This document shows, one piece after another, positions 12,101 to 24,320 of a stretch of DNA of 64,000 bases (position 1 is the stretch's first letter; each line of letters opens with the position of its first letter). The DNA is from Mugil cephalus. Its lineage: Eukaryota > Chordata > Actinopteri > Mugiliformes > Mugilidae. Location: NCBI RefSeq assembly GCF_022458985.1, contig NC_061782.1, positions 12,913,672-12,977,671 of the forward strand, read 5' to 3'. The position numbers were made by a program, and so were the translations under genes. The notes beneath the pieces are model-generated. The model saw only the letters and a list, made by a program, of their open reading frames with translations. It did no database searches and was not told the origin of the DNA.

Positions 12101-14616
12101 CTAGAGGGAGAAAGATAAACAAAAACATTAAACCATTTACAGACTCAGGAGGCAAGAAGTATGTTTAGAACCACACAGTGGAAGAGGCCTTTCACTCTGC
12201 ACCCAAAGGCCAGGTGGGGGATGTCGGGAACAGAAATCTGTGGGACACTTTGAGAGTAATAGACAACAGCTGGGCACTAACCGGAGAGTGTTCCCTGCCC
12301 TTCTGACCCGACAGAACGTCTGAGTCGGGCAGTGTGTCAAATGGGGACAGGTTTTCGTCATCTACGTTGTCAAGTATCTCCGTCAGGGCGGTTAGCAGCG
12401 TGGCCTCGCTCTCCTCGTCAAGTCCTTTAGTCTAAACAAAAGGCAAAAACCACGAGCATGAGTATCAGACAGTGTAGATTTCTCTTCGGTTACTCAAACC
12501 ATGCAAACTTAGTCTTGCCTCAATTGTTGGTGTGTCTTCGAAGATGGAGAGGATGGAGGGGTCTAAGCAGCTCTGAAGAGCTTCCAGAGCTTCTCCAGAG
12601 CTCAGTTCTGCAGTCTGAAGTGGAGAAGCAAACAAAGATTTTGTTTTGGAAGAAGCACAACAGGCCAAGTCTATCTGTTTGCAAGAAACCATAACAAATA
12701 CATACCCCACAGCGGTGGGGTGGACAGACACAAACAGCTGTTGCTAAAAACAAAGATTTATACACAAATGCAATAAACCCAACAACTTCCTACCGCTCCA
12801 GTCAGCAGCTTTTTATCAAAATAAGCCAATGTTGTTGACTTTATGCATTTCTACCGCAAGATTAATTTACATATGACAATATAATATGGTTAAAAATGTT
12901 TGTGTACAAGTTGGGTAGTGGATCAGGCTTATTTGTTTAGAGGCTGTGGCTGAGAATGAGGCTAAGGTATGTGGCATTTTAAAAATGAGAGTTAGAAAAG
13001 GAAACCCTAGCGGGCAAGGGAGGCCACATGTTTTCAGTTCCGGCATGAGGGAGAAAAACAAAGACAGGCAGATATTTCCATATAGCCTGAATCTCTCTCT
13101 CTCTCTCTCACTCTCACACACACACACACACACACAAATAGAGAAAATAAATCACTCTCAAATTAGCAATCTTATTTTAAATTCAAACTTTAAAACACAT
13201 TCTGAAATTAAATATTATCACAAATCTCTACGAACAAGTATTTTTTAAAACAAAGCCTATTTAAATTCAGTGTTAGCTCCCATGTGATTTAGGACCACTA
13301 GGTGTCAAACACCATCAAATCTGAATTATATACAAAACTACAATAAATTTCAGCGTGTATGTGTCCTGTAGCAGTAAAGGCAAATGTCAACAGTATGGAC
13401 TTCTATTTAAACACGGTGCAAACCATAGCTGCAAACTACTGAAGGACCCACGTGTTTGTGTCCACACATAGTGCGCAGACATATTTGATCCTTGCCTCAC
13501 CCCGTCCAAAGGGAGGCCACCTTGCCCACGTGTTGAACTACAACAAACAAGATCAGGGCCCTCATCCCTGTTCCCGACTGATATTTTTAGCAGAAATGCG
13601 ACATTTTAACGCATGCATTTAAGCAATATAACTTAGCAACTACAAACTTTCGTTTCTAAACTCATATCTGACGGGGTGCGTGTTTAAACTTGCTGCCTCT
13701 TCTGCGCATGTGTGAAAAAACATGTGATTCACCAAGGCGAAACCGCATGTGGACACAGAGAGATTTTGAATGAAAAGTACAATAAAAACAAAGAACCTGT
13801 GCGGCACCGCATGTCAGGTGTGTCCTGACTGCAATCAATAAATAATTTTCATTTAAATAATAGATGAAAAGAGCTCCATCACCTCGTGCATCATCGCCGA
13901 TCTGATGACACATCACTGCAATGTGCTGGCATGAAGCCTATAAACTACACCACGATAAAAAGGACTGTAGATCCACGGTCAAGCAATTAATCGAGAACAC
14001 ATCCACGCTGCCATTACGGTAAAGTTTTCTGATCGGACCACTGCAGGGTTTGTTACCACGTGGGAATCATTCAGTTGATGGACAGCACAGAGTACTTTTA
14101 CACAAAAACCCACAGAAGGAGCTTAAAAGCGCATTATATGGGCTAATTACACAACCTGTACTAATGTCAGGTAAACTATTGATTAAAATAAACAACTGTC
14201 ACTTCACTTATTTAAACTACTGTTTATATTTTAAGGGAGGAAACCTGCCTCGTCCATTAGTCAGCTAGCGTTAACAAGACAGCTATACACGCCGGCACGC
14301 CAGGATAACGAAGAATTATTAAATGAATAGATACTTATTAAGCAGCACACAACAATAAGTACTTTATGAACAAGTTTTTAACGGCAATAGTACGATTGCA
14401 TCCACGTGTCACTTTTCCATGCGCAGTGTACAACTCACAGGCACCACGCGCTGCTTTTCCTCTTAAAACACACACAAAACACTAGTAACAGCGGGGCTGC
14501 ATGCCGGGGAATAAAGTACAAAACATATTCCTCACCTCGTCTAGTGTATCCAAAGGGAAAAATTCCATATTGCACGCAGTTAAAGTCTCCTCGCCTGCTC
14601 CCCACCGCGCCGCCAT
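6140..14616 (-). CDS. pprc1: PGC-1-related coactivator (PPARG-related coactivator 1), complete
   Basis: Transcriptional coactivator of the PGC-1 family, linked to NRF-1/CREB and mitochondrial gene expression. Fourteen coding exons: 14616-14536, 12614-12519, 12431-12282, 12100-12020, 11930-9944, 9747-9694, 8868-8808, 8546-8479, 8270-7535, 7427-7227, 7133-7055, 6963-6842, 6523-6372, 6240-6140. The total is 3969 nt, 1322 residues plus stop. Visible parts: N-terminal activation block LLTALTEILDN (about 70-80); LxxLL motifs LRRLL (about 110) and LTSLL (about 805); a Pro-rich centre in the 1987-nt exon 5; an HCF-1-binding motif DHDY (about 929); an RS-rich stretch (about 1030-1170); and an RRM (about 1203-1280) with YVGRI and NYGFVTYY. 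The tail LDFDTLLKQAQQNLKR is nearly the human C-terminus. The intron after exon 2 has a GC donor. The start MAARWG is chosen because it matches the mammalian N-terminus, although the frame is open 73 codons further upstream. Confidence 0.95.
6842..6963 (-). other. pprc1: pprc1 RRM exon (RNP2 half)
   Basis: This exon encodes EERRVVYVGRI to FREQG, the first half of the RNA-recognition motif. RNP2 is VVYVGR. The following exon (6523-6372) supplies RNP1 as NYGFVTYY. Splitting the RRM at EQG/DNYGF is a junction that can be read directly (donor GTAGGT, acceptor CCACAG). Confidence 0.9.
12615..14535 (-). other. pprc1: pprc1 intron 1 (about 1.9 kb)
   Basis: This lies between the first exon donor (GAG/GTGAGG) and the acceptor CTTCAG of exon 2. 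It contains a CT/CA compound microsatellite (13091-13136) and otherwise unremarkable AT-rich sequence. No internal exon was recognised. Confidence 0.8.
13091..13136. repeat. (CT)n(CA)n compound microsatellite
   Basis: A pyrimidine dinucleotide run grades into CA repeats inside pprc1 intron 1. It is read directly. Confidence 0.9.
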
Positions 14617-14790
14617 CTTGAAAGTGTACTCCCTGCCCGGCCTCGTTTCAGACTGAAAAGTGATGAGTTCCTCATTGGAGGAAAGAAGCTCGCCGGCACT
14701 AGACACGTGGTCCGCGATTCCCGGCAAAATGACGTAAAATGACGGCGGAGGGTCGGAGGTCGTGTGGTCACGTTTCGTTGTAGTTCCACG
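14614..14790 (-). promoter_or_regulatory. pprc1: pprc1 core promoter: YY1-type, CRE-type and E-box motifs
   Basis: Just upstream of and over the start codon, the minus strand reads AAGATGGCGGCG, a YY1-type motif that includes the ATG itself. A CRE-like TGACGTAA lies at 14730-14737 on the plus strand, followed by a second TGACG, and an E-box CACGTG lies at 14704-14709. The region is CpG-rich, as expected for a housekeeping start. Binding is inferred from motifs only. Confidence 0.55.
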
Positions 14791-15005
14791 AGTTCCTCTC
14801 GTGGAGTTTTTTTCTAACATGAGGTCGCTCCCCATACTTTAAGGTACAGAATTACACTTACAGCCCTCCACGTGTGTGCATGTTTCGTCTCAAGGTAATG
14901 TCTTAATTCAGTATGTTCAGAGACGAATGGGAAACTGACTGTGAGGAAGTTAATAGTGGGTCTATCATTTGTTGAGTTATATTTGAAAATAAAATTGCTA
15001 AATTA

Positions 15006-15033
15006 TTTTATTTATTTATTTATTTATTTATTT
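15006..15033. repeat. (TTTA)n tetranucleotide repeat
   Basis: About seven tandem TTTA units, read directly. Confidence 0.85.
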
Positions 15034-15209
15034 GTTGATTGTCATTCTTATACTACCCTTACCTGCAGAGGGTGTAACAATAACAACACATTTTAATACA
15101 GTTCCAGTTTGTGTGTTGTGTGTTATTGGTGTGCATTTACTCCACAACACATCCAAACATATAGTTTTACATATTATGCAAATTGTATATTTTTTTTCAG
15201 TTCCATTGC

Positions 15210-15217
<8 letters not shown>

Positions 15218-15255
<38 letters not shown>

Positions 15256-15256
15256 G
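15218..15256. repeat. poly(A) followed by (TA)n
   Basis: An A run of about 15 bases followed by about 11 TA units. It may be the tail of a decayed retroelement, but no body was recognised. Confidence 0.8.
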
Positions 15257-16514
15257 TTATTTCTCTGTTCTTAGTTGCCGTTTTTTGTAAATACTTGTAA
15301 GTGAATTAATTAGCTTCTTAGCGTGTGTGTGCGCGTGCGTTCTGTGCAATTGCCAATAAAGTTTTGAGGAGAGAGAAACGCCTACAACTTCCTGCTCTCT
15401 GTTATCTGAACAGTTTATTTTTATATGTGTTACCGTTGTGGAAAAAGTGCACAAAATGAACAACCACATTTTTTTTTTTCTTTGGAGGTTTGGTGTACAA
15501 GTGTGACAAAATATATGAATAAGTAATATGTGATAAACATATGAGAAAATAAAACACAAATAAAGTAATAGGCTATATGCATTTCTTTTGAATGATGTGA
15601 ATGAAACCAATAATCAATTTGTCCAATAACAGATATTAATTGTAATTTATTTGATAATTAATGTATTCATATTTGGCTGCTTTGGAGTCAGTTGTGTAAA
15701 ACTACAGCTATGTACAACAATATTCTTTATCTCAAATGCTTGATTGTTGTAATAGATTCCAGTATATGTTTAATAATGTTTCAGATATTATGTCTGCCAT
15801 ATTTACACTCTAGCAAGAATGTGGGCAGACTGGAATGAACTCACAGCATTCAGTGACAACGTCTAATGGAAATATTCTAATATCTCTTTTTTTTCACAGT
15901 CTCTACTATGTGATAAAAGGCTGTCAGTCACTTGTCACGTGATTTAGAATTTGAAAAAAAAATGTTTCATGATAATAATATTTATAGCATGTAATCAAGC
16001 ATTTGGGATCAAATATAAACTTTGCTGATTATAATAAGAGTATGAAATCAAACAGGGCAATATGCAGCATTTTATCAGTGTGTTCACATATACACATTAT
16101 CTGATAGATAACATCTATAGAACCAAAACACAAAGTTCAGGGACGAACAACCACAAAAATGCAAGAAACCTAAAACCAAAAGTACCAAGAACAGTCTCTA
16201 AACCAAAACCAAAAGTATGAATTTGAAAGCAAAAATGAAAAAATAAAGTAAAAATAGATTGTTTTTAGGAGTGGTTAATTGGCAGAGCCTACAAAACAGT
16301 TTATTGGTTCATTTCCATGTTCTCCCACACGTCCAGTGAGTGCGGACTGAAGTACTGAGCTGTATTTTGTGCAGTTAAAGCCGTCATATCTACCAATAAG
16401 ACATGTTTATGACTATCAGTTTATACTTCTGTTTATATTGATTGATTTACCAAAACATGTACGCAAATTGGAGGAAGGGTTTGGGAAGTACAGCTGTATA
16501 ATATGTAGTCACCT

Positions 16515-17082
16515 CTTTTTCAAGGGCCCGAAGATAATTAGACAATTAGCACAGAAGCAATTTGTTGGGCTGCATGGGCTGTTCCCTCGTTAGACCATCA
16601 TCAATTAAACGCATAAAGGGTCAGGAGCTGACTCCAGGCTTGTATTTGGAAGCTGTTGCTGTGATCATCAGATCTCAAGCCAATCAAGCATGAATTAGGG
16701 CAGAAAGACCAACAAAGAGCAACTAAAAACAGCTGCAGTAAAGGCCTGGCAAAGCATCACAAAGAAGGAAACCCAGCGTTTTGTGGTGTCCGTGGGTACC
16801 ACACTGCAGCGGATTCTCAACAAAGTATTAATACTGAACATTTTATTTATGATAATGTTAATTTTGTCCAATTACTTTTGAGCCCCTGAAATGGGGAGAC
16901 TTTCTATGCAAATTGGCACAATTCCAAAATGTTTCATAGGATTTTTTTTTTCACCCCTTGAGTTAAACCTGAGAGTCTGCTTTTTCCATTGCATCTCAGT
17001 AGTTTCATTTCAAATCCACTGTGGGGTCATGCAGAGCCCAAATCATTGTGTCACTGTCCAAATATTTCTGGGCCTAACTGTA
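16515..17082 (+). mobile_element. Tc1/mariner-type transposon relic, transposase mostly deleted
   Basis: The left part (from about 16515) and the right part (16690-17082) resemble a Tc1-family element common in fish genomes. The coding remnant around 16695-16830 resembles a transposase C-terminus (around KTAAVKAWQSI), followed by a non-coding tail ending in CTAACTGTA at 17082. The central catalytic region (DDE) is missing. The assignment rests on recollection of the fish repeat, not on a search; the left boundary is approximate. Confidence 0.65.
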
Positions 17083-18800
17083 GCTTACACGTGAAATAAT
17101 TATTTCCATGTGCTGACCTCGGCCACACCAGTTTACTACTTGGCTTCTGTGCTAACACTAATACACTGGCTATGGATCACTAGTGATGGATATGGAGAAA
17201 TATCATACAAAGCAATTTCAAGGCACATTCGCAAAGATCTGAACAGGACTTTTTCATGCAACAACCGTACATAATCTGCTGTGACCACTGGCCTATAATT
17301 AAATAATATTTGCAAACATTAGCTTTAGATTATAAGTTTGTAAGATGTGTGAATTTGTCAATTGTGGCTCTTGATCAGCAAAAAAATACACAGTCTGTCA
17401 TTAATATACTACTTATGTAGACACACTCAGTTAAATTCAAGTTAACTGATACGGTTAAAGCTCTAGGTCTGTATAACACCTTTCGAAATGTCCGCATACG
17501 AGACAAAAATTGCCCAAAGAATTACCACTATGAAAACATCTCTCACTGATCAACCAAAGCAGTTTGTGAAGGGCAGGTATGATGAGTGAACAAGAAGACA
17601 GGAAACAGAGAGGTGGAGATTAAACTGGGTCAAACACAAAAGTGGGGCTGATGTTTTCCTCATCAGGATTCGTCTTGCATGGCATAGAAAAGCCATAGGC
17701 AATTCCCTCAGTCCCACAGGTAGAAATGGATTAGAGGTGAGCCCAGCCACAAGCACACATGCACTACACTCTGCGGTCTTCCATTGTGGTTTACCACTTT
17801 TTCTGCCTGTGTTTAATATTTTTCATTCCGTTTCACCGCTGCCATTTGCCTGTTTTAAAATCCCCTCCAACTTCCTGCTCAGACTGAGCCTACGCATTCC
17901 TTACGGCAACTTTGTCCTCAGAAAGATCGGCCCGCGAAACAACAGACACACCAGGTTAGACGCATTACCTTTGTGTCTATGTGGTGCAGGCCTTCTCTGG
18001 CATGGATCCAGGAATCCTAGAGGCAACAATTATGAGTCTCGCTGATTGTTTTCCTATGGTGAACATTTGGATGAGTTCCACAGCGTGTAGCATCTGCATA
18101 CACATATATTACCAGTTTAGTTTAGTTTTCAGACAATTACATGGGTTGTAGTTCATCATCTGGCTCTTCCTATACACTTGCAAAGAACACTGAGCTAGAC
18201 AAATAAACAGTGGGTGTCTGGGAAAAGTCGCTTTAGACAAAATGATGGGCTCCATAGCTGCAGATAGGCAGATCATGAACGATTAAGTAGATGTCTGGAA
18301 AGCAGTTTTGCATATTTAAATCAAGTTCTCTCTCAACTTTGCCGATTTTTCATCGGCATCGCTGTCTGTAAATGTGACCGTGAAGCGCTGGAACGGTCTG
18401 ATGAAATCATTATTCTTGCGAGTGTTTCACATTATCCCTGTCTTGCACTTAATGTGGTGAGAAGTAATCTCCATGAGTCAATACGTCTAGAATCAATACA
18501 AAAGTTATTCATTCCATTAGCTGCCAGTTCCTCACAGCTCTTCCCTGCATTTACAGTATAATGAACTTCCCCCGGCCTCTGATTCCCGAAGTTTCCTGGG
18601 ATGCAACAGGCCCGAACGGTCTGCTTCTCATTACGTCCTAATGAATCTGCGCTGCCCCGCGCTTCCTCTCCAGCCTCGGCGTATATCAGAGGCTGCGCGC
18701 TGTACATCTGTGGACGCTGTTAAGACTTATGAGCTTGTCTGTGTGTGGAACACCACCGTGGCCCCAGCGCACTCCCTAACTGCTACCTACCGCTGCTCTG
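17083..18800. other. intergenic region upstream of ldb1
   Basis: No coding exon was recognised. Around 18520-18720 the base composition becomes more GC-rich and it includes a palindromic ATTACGTCCTAAT, so it could be regulatory, but nothing is proven. Confidence 0.5.
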
Positions 18801-18822
18801 CCGTTGCCATGGATACAGTGCC

Positions 18823-18832
18823 CTCTCTCCCC

Positions 18833-18870
<38 letters not shown>

Positions 18871-19082
18871 CGGTGGGTAAGGAGGGATGGGGCTGGAGGA
18901 GAAGAGAGAGGAGAAGTGGCTCTGGCTGCTACCTCTGCGTCATATTCATACCAGTGCAGCCGAGAGCTGCCCCCCCCTCCCCTCTCCTCTTTTCCCCTCC
19001 TTTTCCTCCACCTCCTCCTCCTCCTTCCTTCCTTCCTCCCTTCCTTCCCTCATCCCTTCCTTCCTCCCTTCCTTCCTTCTCA
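18823..19082. repeat. polypyrimidine tract: (CT)n then CCTT-type tandem repeats
   Basis: A CT dinucleotide run (about 18826-18868) is followed after a short spacer by a C/T-only stretch with repeated CCTTCCTT units (about 18968-19082). Several overlapping open frames here are artefacts of the low complexity. Confidence 0.85.
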
Positions 19083-19149
19083 TCATCTAATTTGCACACT
19101 GCTATATGCCTCCTCCATTTGTGGGTCCTATCTGCATCTGCTCATCACA

Positions 19150-19246
19150 GTGTTCCTCCCTCCCTCTGCCTGTCCAGCCTGGTTTCCTCTGCGTGGCTGA
19201 CCTGAGCGGACTTTCTCGTGGGGAGAGAAGAAAGAGGAAGACAAAG
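19150..19246 (+). other. ldb1: possible 5'UTR exon of the long ldb1 transcript
   Basis: A strong donor ACAAAG/GTAAGG sits at 19246/19247. The ldb1 exon with the long-form ATG (21914-22014) begins with a good acceptor, so an upstream non-coding exon must exist. This donor is the best candidate I see. Its 5' limit is unknown. Confidence 0.3.
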
Positions 19247-21532
19247 GTAAGGCAGTGATGTGGAGGGTATTTAAGAGTGGCTGTCTATTACAGAGAGTGT
19301 GGGAGAAAAAAAAAAGACAGGGAAAGGGATAGGGTTGGAGGGGGTGGGGGGGCACAGAACACCTGCAAGACAAAAGAGAGAAAAGCGTTGATGGCGTGAA
19401 CTCACGCGAGGCGTCAACAGTCTTTTTAAAACACCGAAGCGAGAGGGAGCAAGGTGCATTTGAACAAGTGGTCGACACGCTGAGACGAGGTGTTCGCCCG
19501 CCTCAGCGAGCAGAGCCAGCGCGTCCGTGTGCAGGCACTTTGCTGTTTGTCACATAGTGTTATGGAACTGCTGCTGCGTGTTCCCACAGTGGAGTGGAGG
19601 AGGCGAGCAGAGGGCGAACTTCATTATTCTCTGAGAGCCCCCTTTTTTTTTTTTTTTTCGTGAGCGATGTGTGGATGTGTTGACAGAGCGGGAATCTCTG
19701 TATCTTGCAGGAGCAGGAGAGCGAGGAGGGTGGGGGGGTGGGTTGGGGGGGGGGTAGCATGCCCAACAGTGCAGTTAGTGCTGAAGTGCCTCGGCTTCAA
19801 AGCCTTATCACTCTTGGAAACAGAAGCCATTTCCCAAATCACATTCAAATACCCCTCCTCTTTTTCTCCCCGTGTTTTTCTCTTTCTTGCACCACCGGGG
19901 ATCTCTCTCTCTCTCATATCTCATACTGTTCACCGTTTCACAGAATCCTCTGTAAATGTCAAATCGACAGATCGAGACCTGCAAGGTGAACAAAAAAAAA
20001 AGAAGAAGAAAGAAAGAAAGAAACCCAAACAGAGATGACTCAGAAAGACTTAGTTTAAACAGACAGGGGGGGGAAAGAAAGGAAACAAAATGAGAAGAGG
20101 TGAGGGTAATAAAGACAAGGGGGGGAAAGATAGAGGAGGCCTGTGGGGTTGTTCATTGTGTCTTGGTCCTGGGAGCAGTGTCTGACACTGTGTATGACAT
20201 TTAACTGCGATGCCTCTGCCAGTGCGCTGGTGTGTGGGGAATGTGCCTGTCAGCTCTCGTTTCAGCGGAGACAGTTGTTTGTCTTTTGTTCGTCTGTTGG
20301 TTGTGAGTGACAGAAAACAGCAATCTGAGGTTTGTTAAATGGGGCTTCAACTCGCTCGGGAGGGGGCTTTGTTATGGTACATGGAGATAACAGACCAGTG
20401 GTTTGGATCCCTTTTTCTTTCTTTTTTTTTTTTTTGTAGCTGTATTGAAACCATATCTGCACAGACTGTGTTGATGTTACATTTAATACGATTTGATTTC
20501 ATGTATTCTTATCTCTTTTTTTTAAAAACACAGCTGTCTGTTTATTGTGCGTCATACATAATTAAACCAATTTAACCGTAATCCAGCTCTGGATCTGAAA
20601 TATTTATCCATTATTTCTGAGCTTACAGTTCAATCTATCCATGTTTAGTTGTCTAATACACACTCTCTGTCTCAGCTGCAACACGTAGTGCTCAAGTGTC
20701 ACACCTGCCTCAATTCGTGGATGTATTTTTTAATGAAATATTAATTTCCCCCCTCGAGGCAGCGCAGAAATACCACTGTTAAGGAGCCATCGCTTGCGCC
20801 GTTTGTGCGCGTCTTCTTACATCCAGTCACAATAACTCAATAACACGGCCGCCGTCCATCCGACAGGATCGGAATACGCGCGGTAACAGAGACGTCCAAC
20901 TCATGGGAGTCAGATGTGCCTCCGTGTTTGTGTAGTGAAGTGTGAGATTATGAGATTATTGGCTCGGAGAAGGGGGCACGCTCGAGCCAAGTGAAGTTAT
21001 GGGACGAACGTGGAGGCAGACCAGACCAGAGAGAGGTGGGAGAGAGAAAGGGAATTAAACGCAATCACATCAAGCCGCAGAAAGGTTGAGGTAATATCAA
21101 CAGGGCGAGGGGGATTAAATTGACGGAGCGGAGCACGATTTCAAAAAAAAAAAAAAGACAGAGAGAGTCGAGCCAGACTGTTTACATGCAGCTCCTGTCT
21201 GTTGTGAGCGAATCTGAGGGTGCACGCGCTTCCCTGCCTCCCATGGGTCTCCAGTGTCCCGGCGCTCCAGGTGGGCTTTGCATTTTTAATCGATACTGTC
21301 TGTAGTGATTAACGCCCGGCGCTGTCTCTGCGGCAGAAAAACAAAAGGAAAAGAGCGAGGGGGAGAAAAAGAGAGATGGAAGTCTGTCATACATGAGGCA
21401 TGGTGTGTGAGTGTGTGTGTGTGCCTGGGCATGTGTGTTTGTTTGGCAGTAATGACCCTCTGCCTCTGGGCTCCTACTGAGTATGTTTATCTCCCACAGC
21501 AGCACTGGGCAAAAATAGACGATGCATCACTG

Positions 21533-21576
<44 letters not shown>

Positions 21577-21913
21577 TGTGCGTTTTCTCTTTTTCCTCCC
21601 CTTTGCTCTAATTGCTTCCCTCCTGCATTCTCCATTTCACTCCCTCACCCCGCTCCATATTACTTACTCCTGTCTCACATAAGACTCTTTCTTCCTCTTT
21701 CACTCCTCTCTCGTTTTCCCTCCCACTTGTGTTGCAATATGCCTATTAATGATGCAGCCTGAGCACCACTGCCAACTTCCTGCCTCTGACAGAGCGAGGG
21801 AGAGAGAGAGTGAGAGAGAGAGAGTGGAGTGTAGTTGTGTTGTACATGCCCTGCTTTGTACCACTCCCTCTTATCTCTCCACCCCTCTCTCCGTCCTGTG
21901 TTGTTTTCCTCAG
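19247..21913 (+). other. ldb1: probable intron of ldb1 (5'UTR)
   Basis: This holds a CA microsatellite (21534-21574), several poly(A)/poly(T) runs and G-rich patches. No coding exon was found. Confidence 0.4.
21534..21574. repeat. (CA)n microsatellite
   Basis: About 20 CA units, read directly. Confidence 0.95.
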
Positions 21914-22014
21914 AGTTAGCCCATGCGAGCAGCGTGTGGACTGAGTGCAGCTGTTTCGTTCAGAGACGAGCCCAACATGTGAGAAGATGTCTGTTGGAGG
22001 TTGCGCTTGTCCCG
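21914..22014 (+). other. ldb1: ldb1 exon with long-isoform start codon
   Basis: The acceptor TTTTCCTCAG precedes 21914 and the donor G/GTGAGT follows 22014. ATG at 21987-21989 opens MSVGGCACPG, matching the N-terminus of the longer vertebrate LDB1 form. The split Gly codon joins in phase to the exon at 31283. Confidence 0.85.
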
Positions 22015-22145
22015 GTGAGTGCCCACTCTTTCTTCTTCTCCCTCTTTCCTCCTCCGTGTCTGCGCTCAGCGGTGCTGTCAGAAAGATGACTTATGTAAAA
22101 GTGCTGCAAAGCCCCCTTGGGCCAGCGACAAGCTGCGTGAGTTTT

Positions 22146-22176
<31 letters not shown>

Positions 22177-23500
22177 CGGTGACTACACTCTCAACACATG
22201 TCCTAAAACAAGGTTACAGACTGAGGCTACCACGCTTTCAGATTGAGTTGTTCACCACCTCTCAGTCACGCTAGCTCGCTGTGCAGCAGATCAATGGCTC
22301 TTTGACTTTCACCACATACAGAGACACTGAGATATCAATAAGTTCTACACTCGCTGACTCTTTTCGCTCTCTGTCAAGGCTTGCTTCTCAGCTATTTGTG
22401 CTCTTATACGTGAGGTCACTGCTTAGAGTCATGGAAACTGCTTGTCTCATGAATCAGAACCGAACGGGACAGGAGTACTTCCACAGACTTGCTGTGAAAT
22501 GGTTAAAAGTTGGTCTTCCTCTGCGAGTTTGAAGCATTAATGGAGATGCTTTAGATTTACAGTAACTAAGAGATTACAGCTCTTTGTCACTGTGACTTTG
22601 CATTTTGCATTCCTGTGTGTTTTTCGTTTTTTTATTGGAGTTCCTACCCTTGGCTCTTTTCTGGAATCTCTTGTTCTAAGTAAAGGTTCCATAAAACATT
22701 ATGATCCTAAAGCACTTTTTTTGGTGTTGGATATCTCCACTTGGCTCTTGCGCTACTGTATCAGAGCAAGAGGAAGGAAATCTAGTGTAATCTGTCTGCA
22801 CATGTTAGTCGTTGGCAGGCAAAAATGTTTTGGCAGTTTTTTATCAAGCAGATCTCATAATCTGTTCTTTCCCATGGAGTGTTTGATCCTTTTTCAACTC
22901 TGGAGCAATTTCTCTTCAACGGTATCCCACTGAGAGCGGGTAGGCTACAGAGATGGTTGCCTTGTGCACGGTGAAAAGCGTCTCGGTGCCAGGGGACGGG
23001 CTCCGCGGCGCACAAGGGAGCGAGTATGAAACAGAAATTGAATCGTAGCATCTGCTCTGAGGGGATCTCAGAGAGGACAGATTGAATTAGGGTGTCAGTA
23101 TCATTTTAATGGGGCGGCTCTGATTCATTGGCAATTGGCTATCAGATGGAATAATGTTAGGCCTCTGCTTGATGTCCTCCTCTCAGATCTTTCCTCTTCT
23201 CCAGCTCCCTCCCGCAGCTTCCCTGTATCTCTGCCTCCTTCGCCCCCTCTGTTGACAGACTTTACCGTGGAGCAGAAACTTTTAACGACATCCACATGTT
23301 TTTTCGAGGGATGTACACAGACCTGCCCTGTGTGCGTGTGTCGTGCACCGACAATCAGACGCTTACGCACGCAGGTGGCGCGCTTGCGAATGTACAGCAC
23401 ACACGTACACCTTCACGGCAACAAGCATGGGCTTGTGGATCTCTCAGATAACCACAGAGCAGCATTGATCAAGACTGGTTTGCAGTTTTACTTTCCCTCT

Positions 23501-23534
<34 letters not shown>

Positions 23535-24288
23535 TGTAAATCATTATATTTGGAGGCTGGTTTGTTTACATTCTTGCATGATGGTGGATGGACGATCCTC
23601 CTAATCATTCTTGTGTGAATGTGCATTGTGCAAACAAACCCTCTCGCGTTCTAACATCTCTTTTCCCTGTCAAATGGTTTGCGGTCATTTTTGTTTGGTT
23701 ACTGGGTCCGAATATTATATAACTGGGGAATTTGAGCTAAGCACATTTTCATGTGCTAGAGTTAATGCAATAATCAAGAGCAGACTTCTCATGTCTGCCT
23801 GGTTCATTGACAAACCCGCGACATCCTGCTGTTGTTGCGACTTCCATGTGAATCAGCCCCCTTTTTTTAAGGTTTTGTCTCTCGCATGAAGGAGATTCGT
23901 CCTAACACAGCGGAGCCAATCATATCCTTTGTTCAGGCTAAATGGTAAAAATAGATTGCTTGTGAGCTGAAGATACCCCCACCCCACACGCTCTCCCTCT
24001 CACATGCACCCACTCAAGCATTCGCTCCCCTCTCGCTCGCCACCCTCTCTCTCTCTCTCTCCGTCTCTCACCCATCTCACTCTAACCCCTCCCTCCAATT
24101 TTCTGCCTTCCTCATCTCACTCTCTCCCCCTCTTCCTCTTTCACGCCCTCCCTGTCACTCCTTCATCCCTCATCGAGTGCCTTTTTTTGCAGTAACAGTG
24201 GCGTTACCTCATGCAGAAAGTCACATGGTCCCTGATTGGAGAAAAGTGACTTAAAGCAGAGTCAAGATGGCAGCCAAAAAGCCAGGCT

Positions 24289-24320
<32 letters not shown>

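Larger units (their letters stand above)
14791..16514. other. intergenic, AT-rich
   Basis: This lies between the divergent pprc1 and ldb1 genes. It holds a TTTA tetranucleotide repeat (about 15006-15033) and a poly(A)/(TA) tract (15218-15256). I see no gene in it. Confidence 0.6.

Noticed and set aside
12493..12519. GT donor further downstream of pprc1 exon 2 (CATG/GTTTGA)
   Set aside because: It would leave the wrong phase for exon 3. The GC donor at 12518 keeps the frame and the conserved protein.
14482..14835. Longer pprc1 N-terminus starting at 14835
   Set aside because: The extra 73 codons lie in the promoter-like region with CRE and E-box motifs. The mammalian protein starts at MAAR, matching the ATG at 14616.
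18641..19205. Three overlapping plus-strand open frames (79-151 codons)
   Set aside because: They are produced by the CT and CCTT low-complexity tract, which has no stops in several frames. No domain or splice partner was found.
21305..21682. 125-codon plus-strand frame
   Set aside because: It is formed by a CA/GT repeat translated as Thr-His or Val-Cys.
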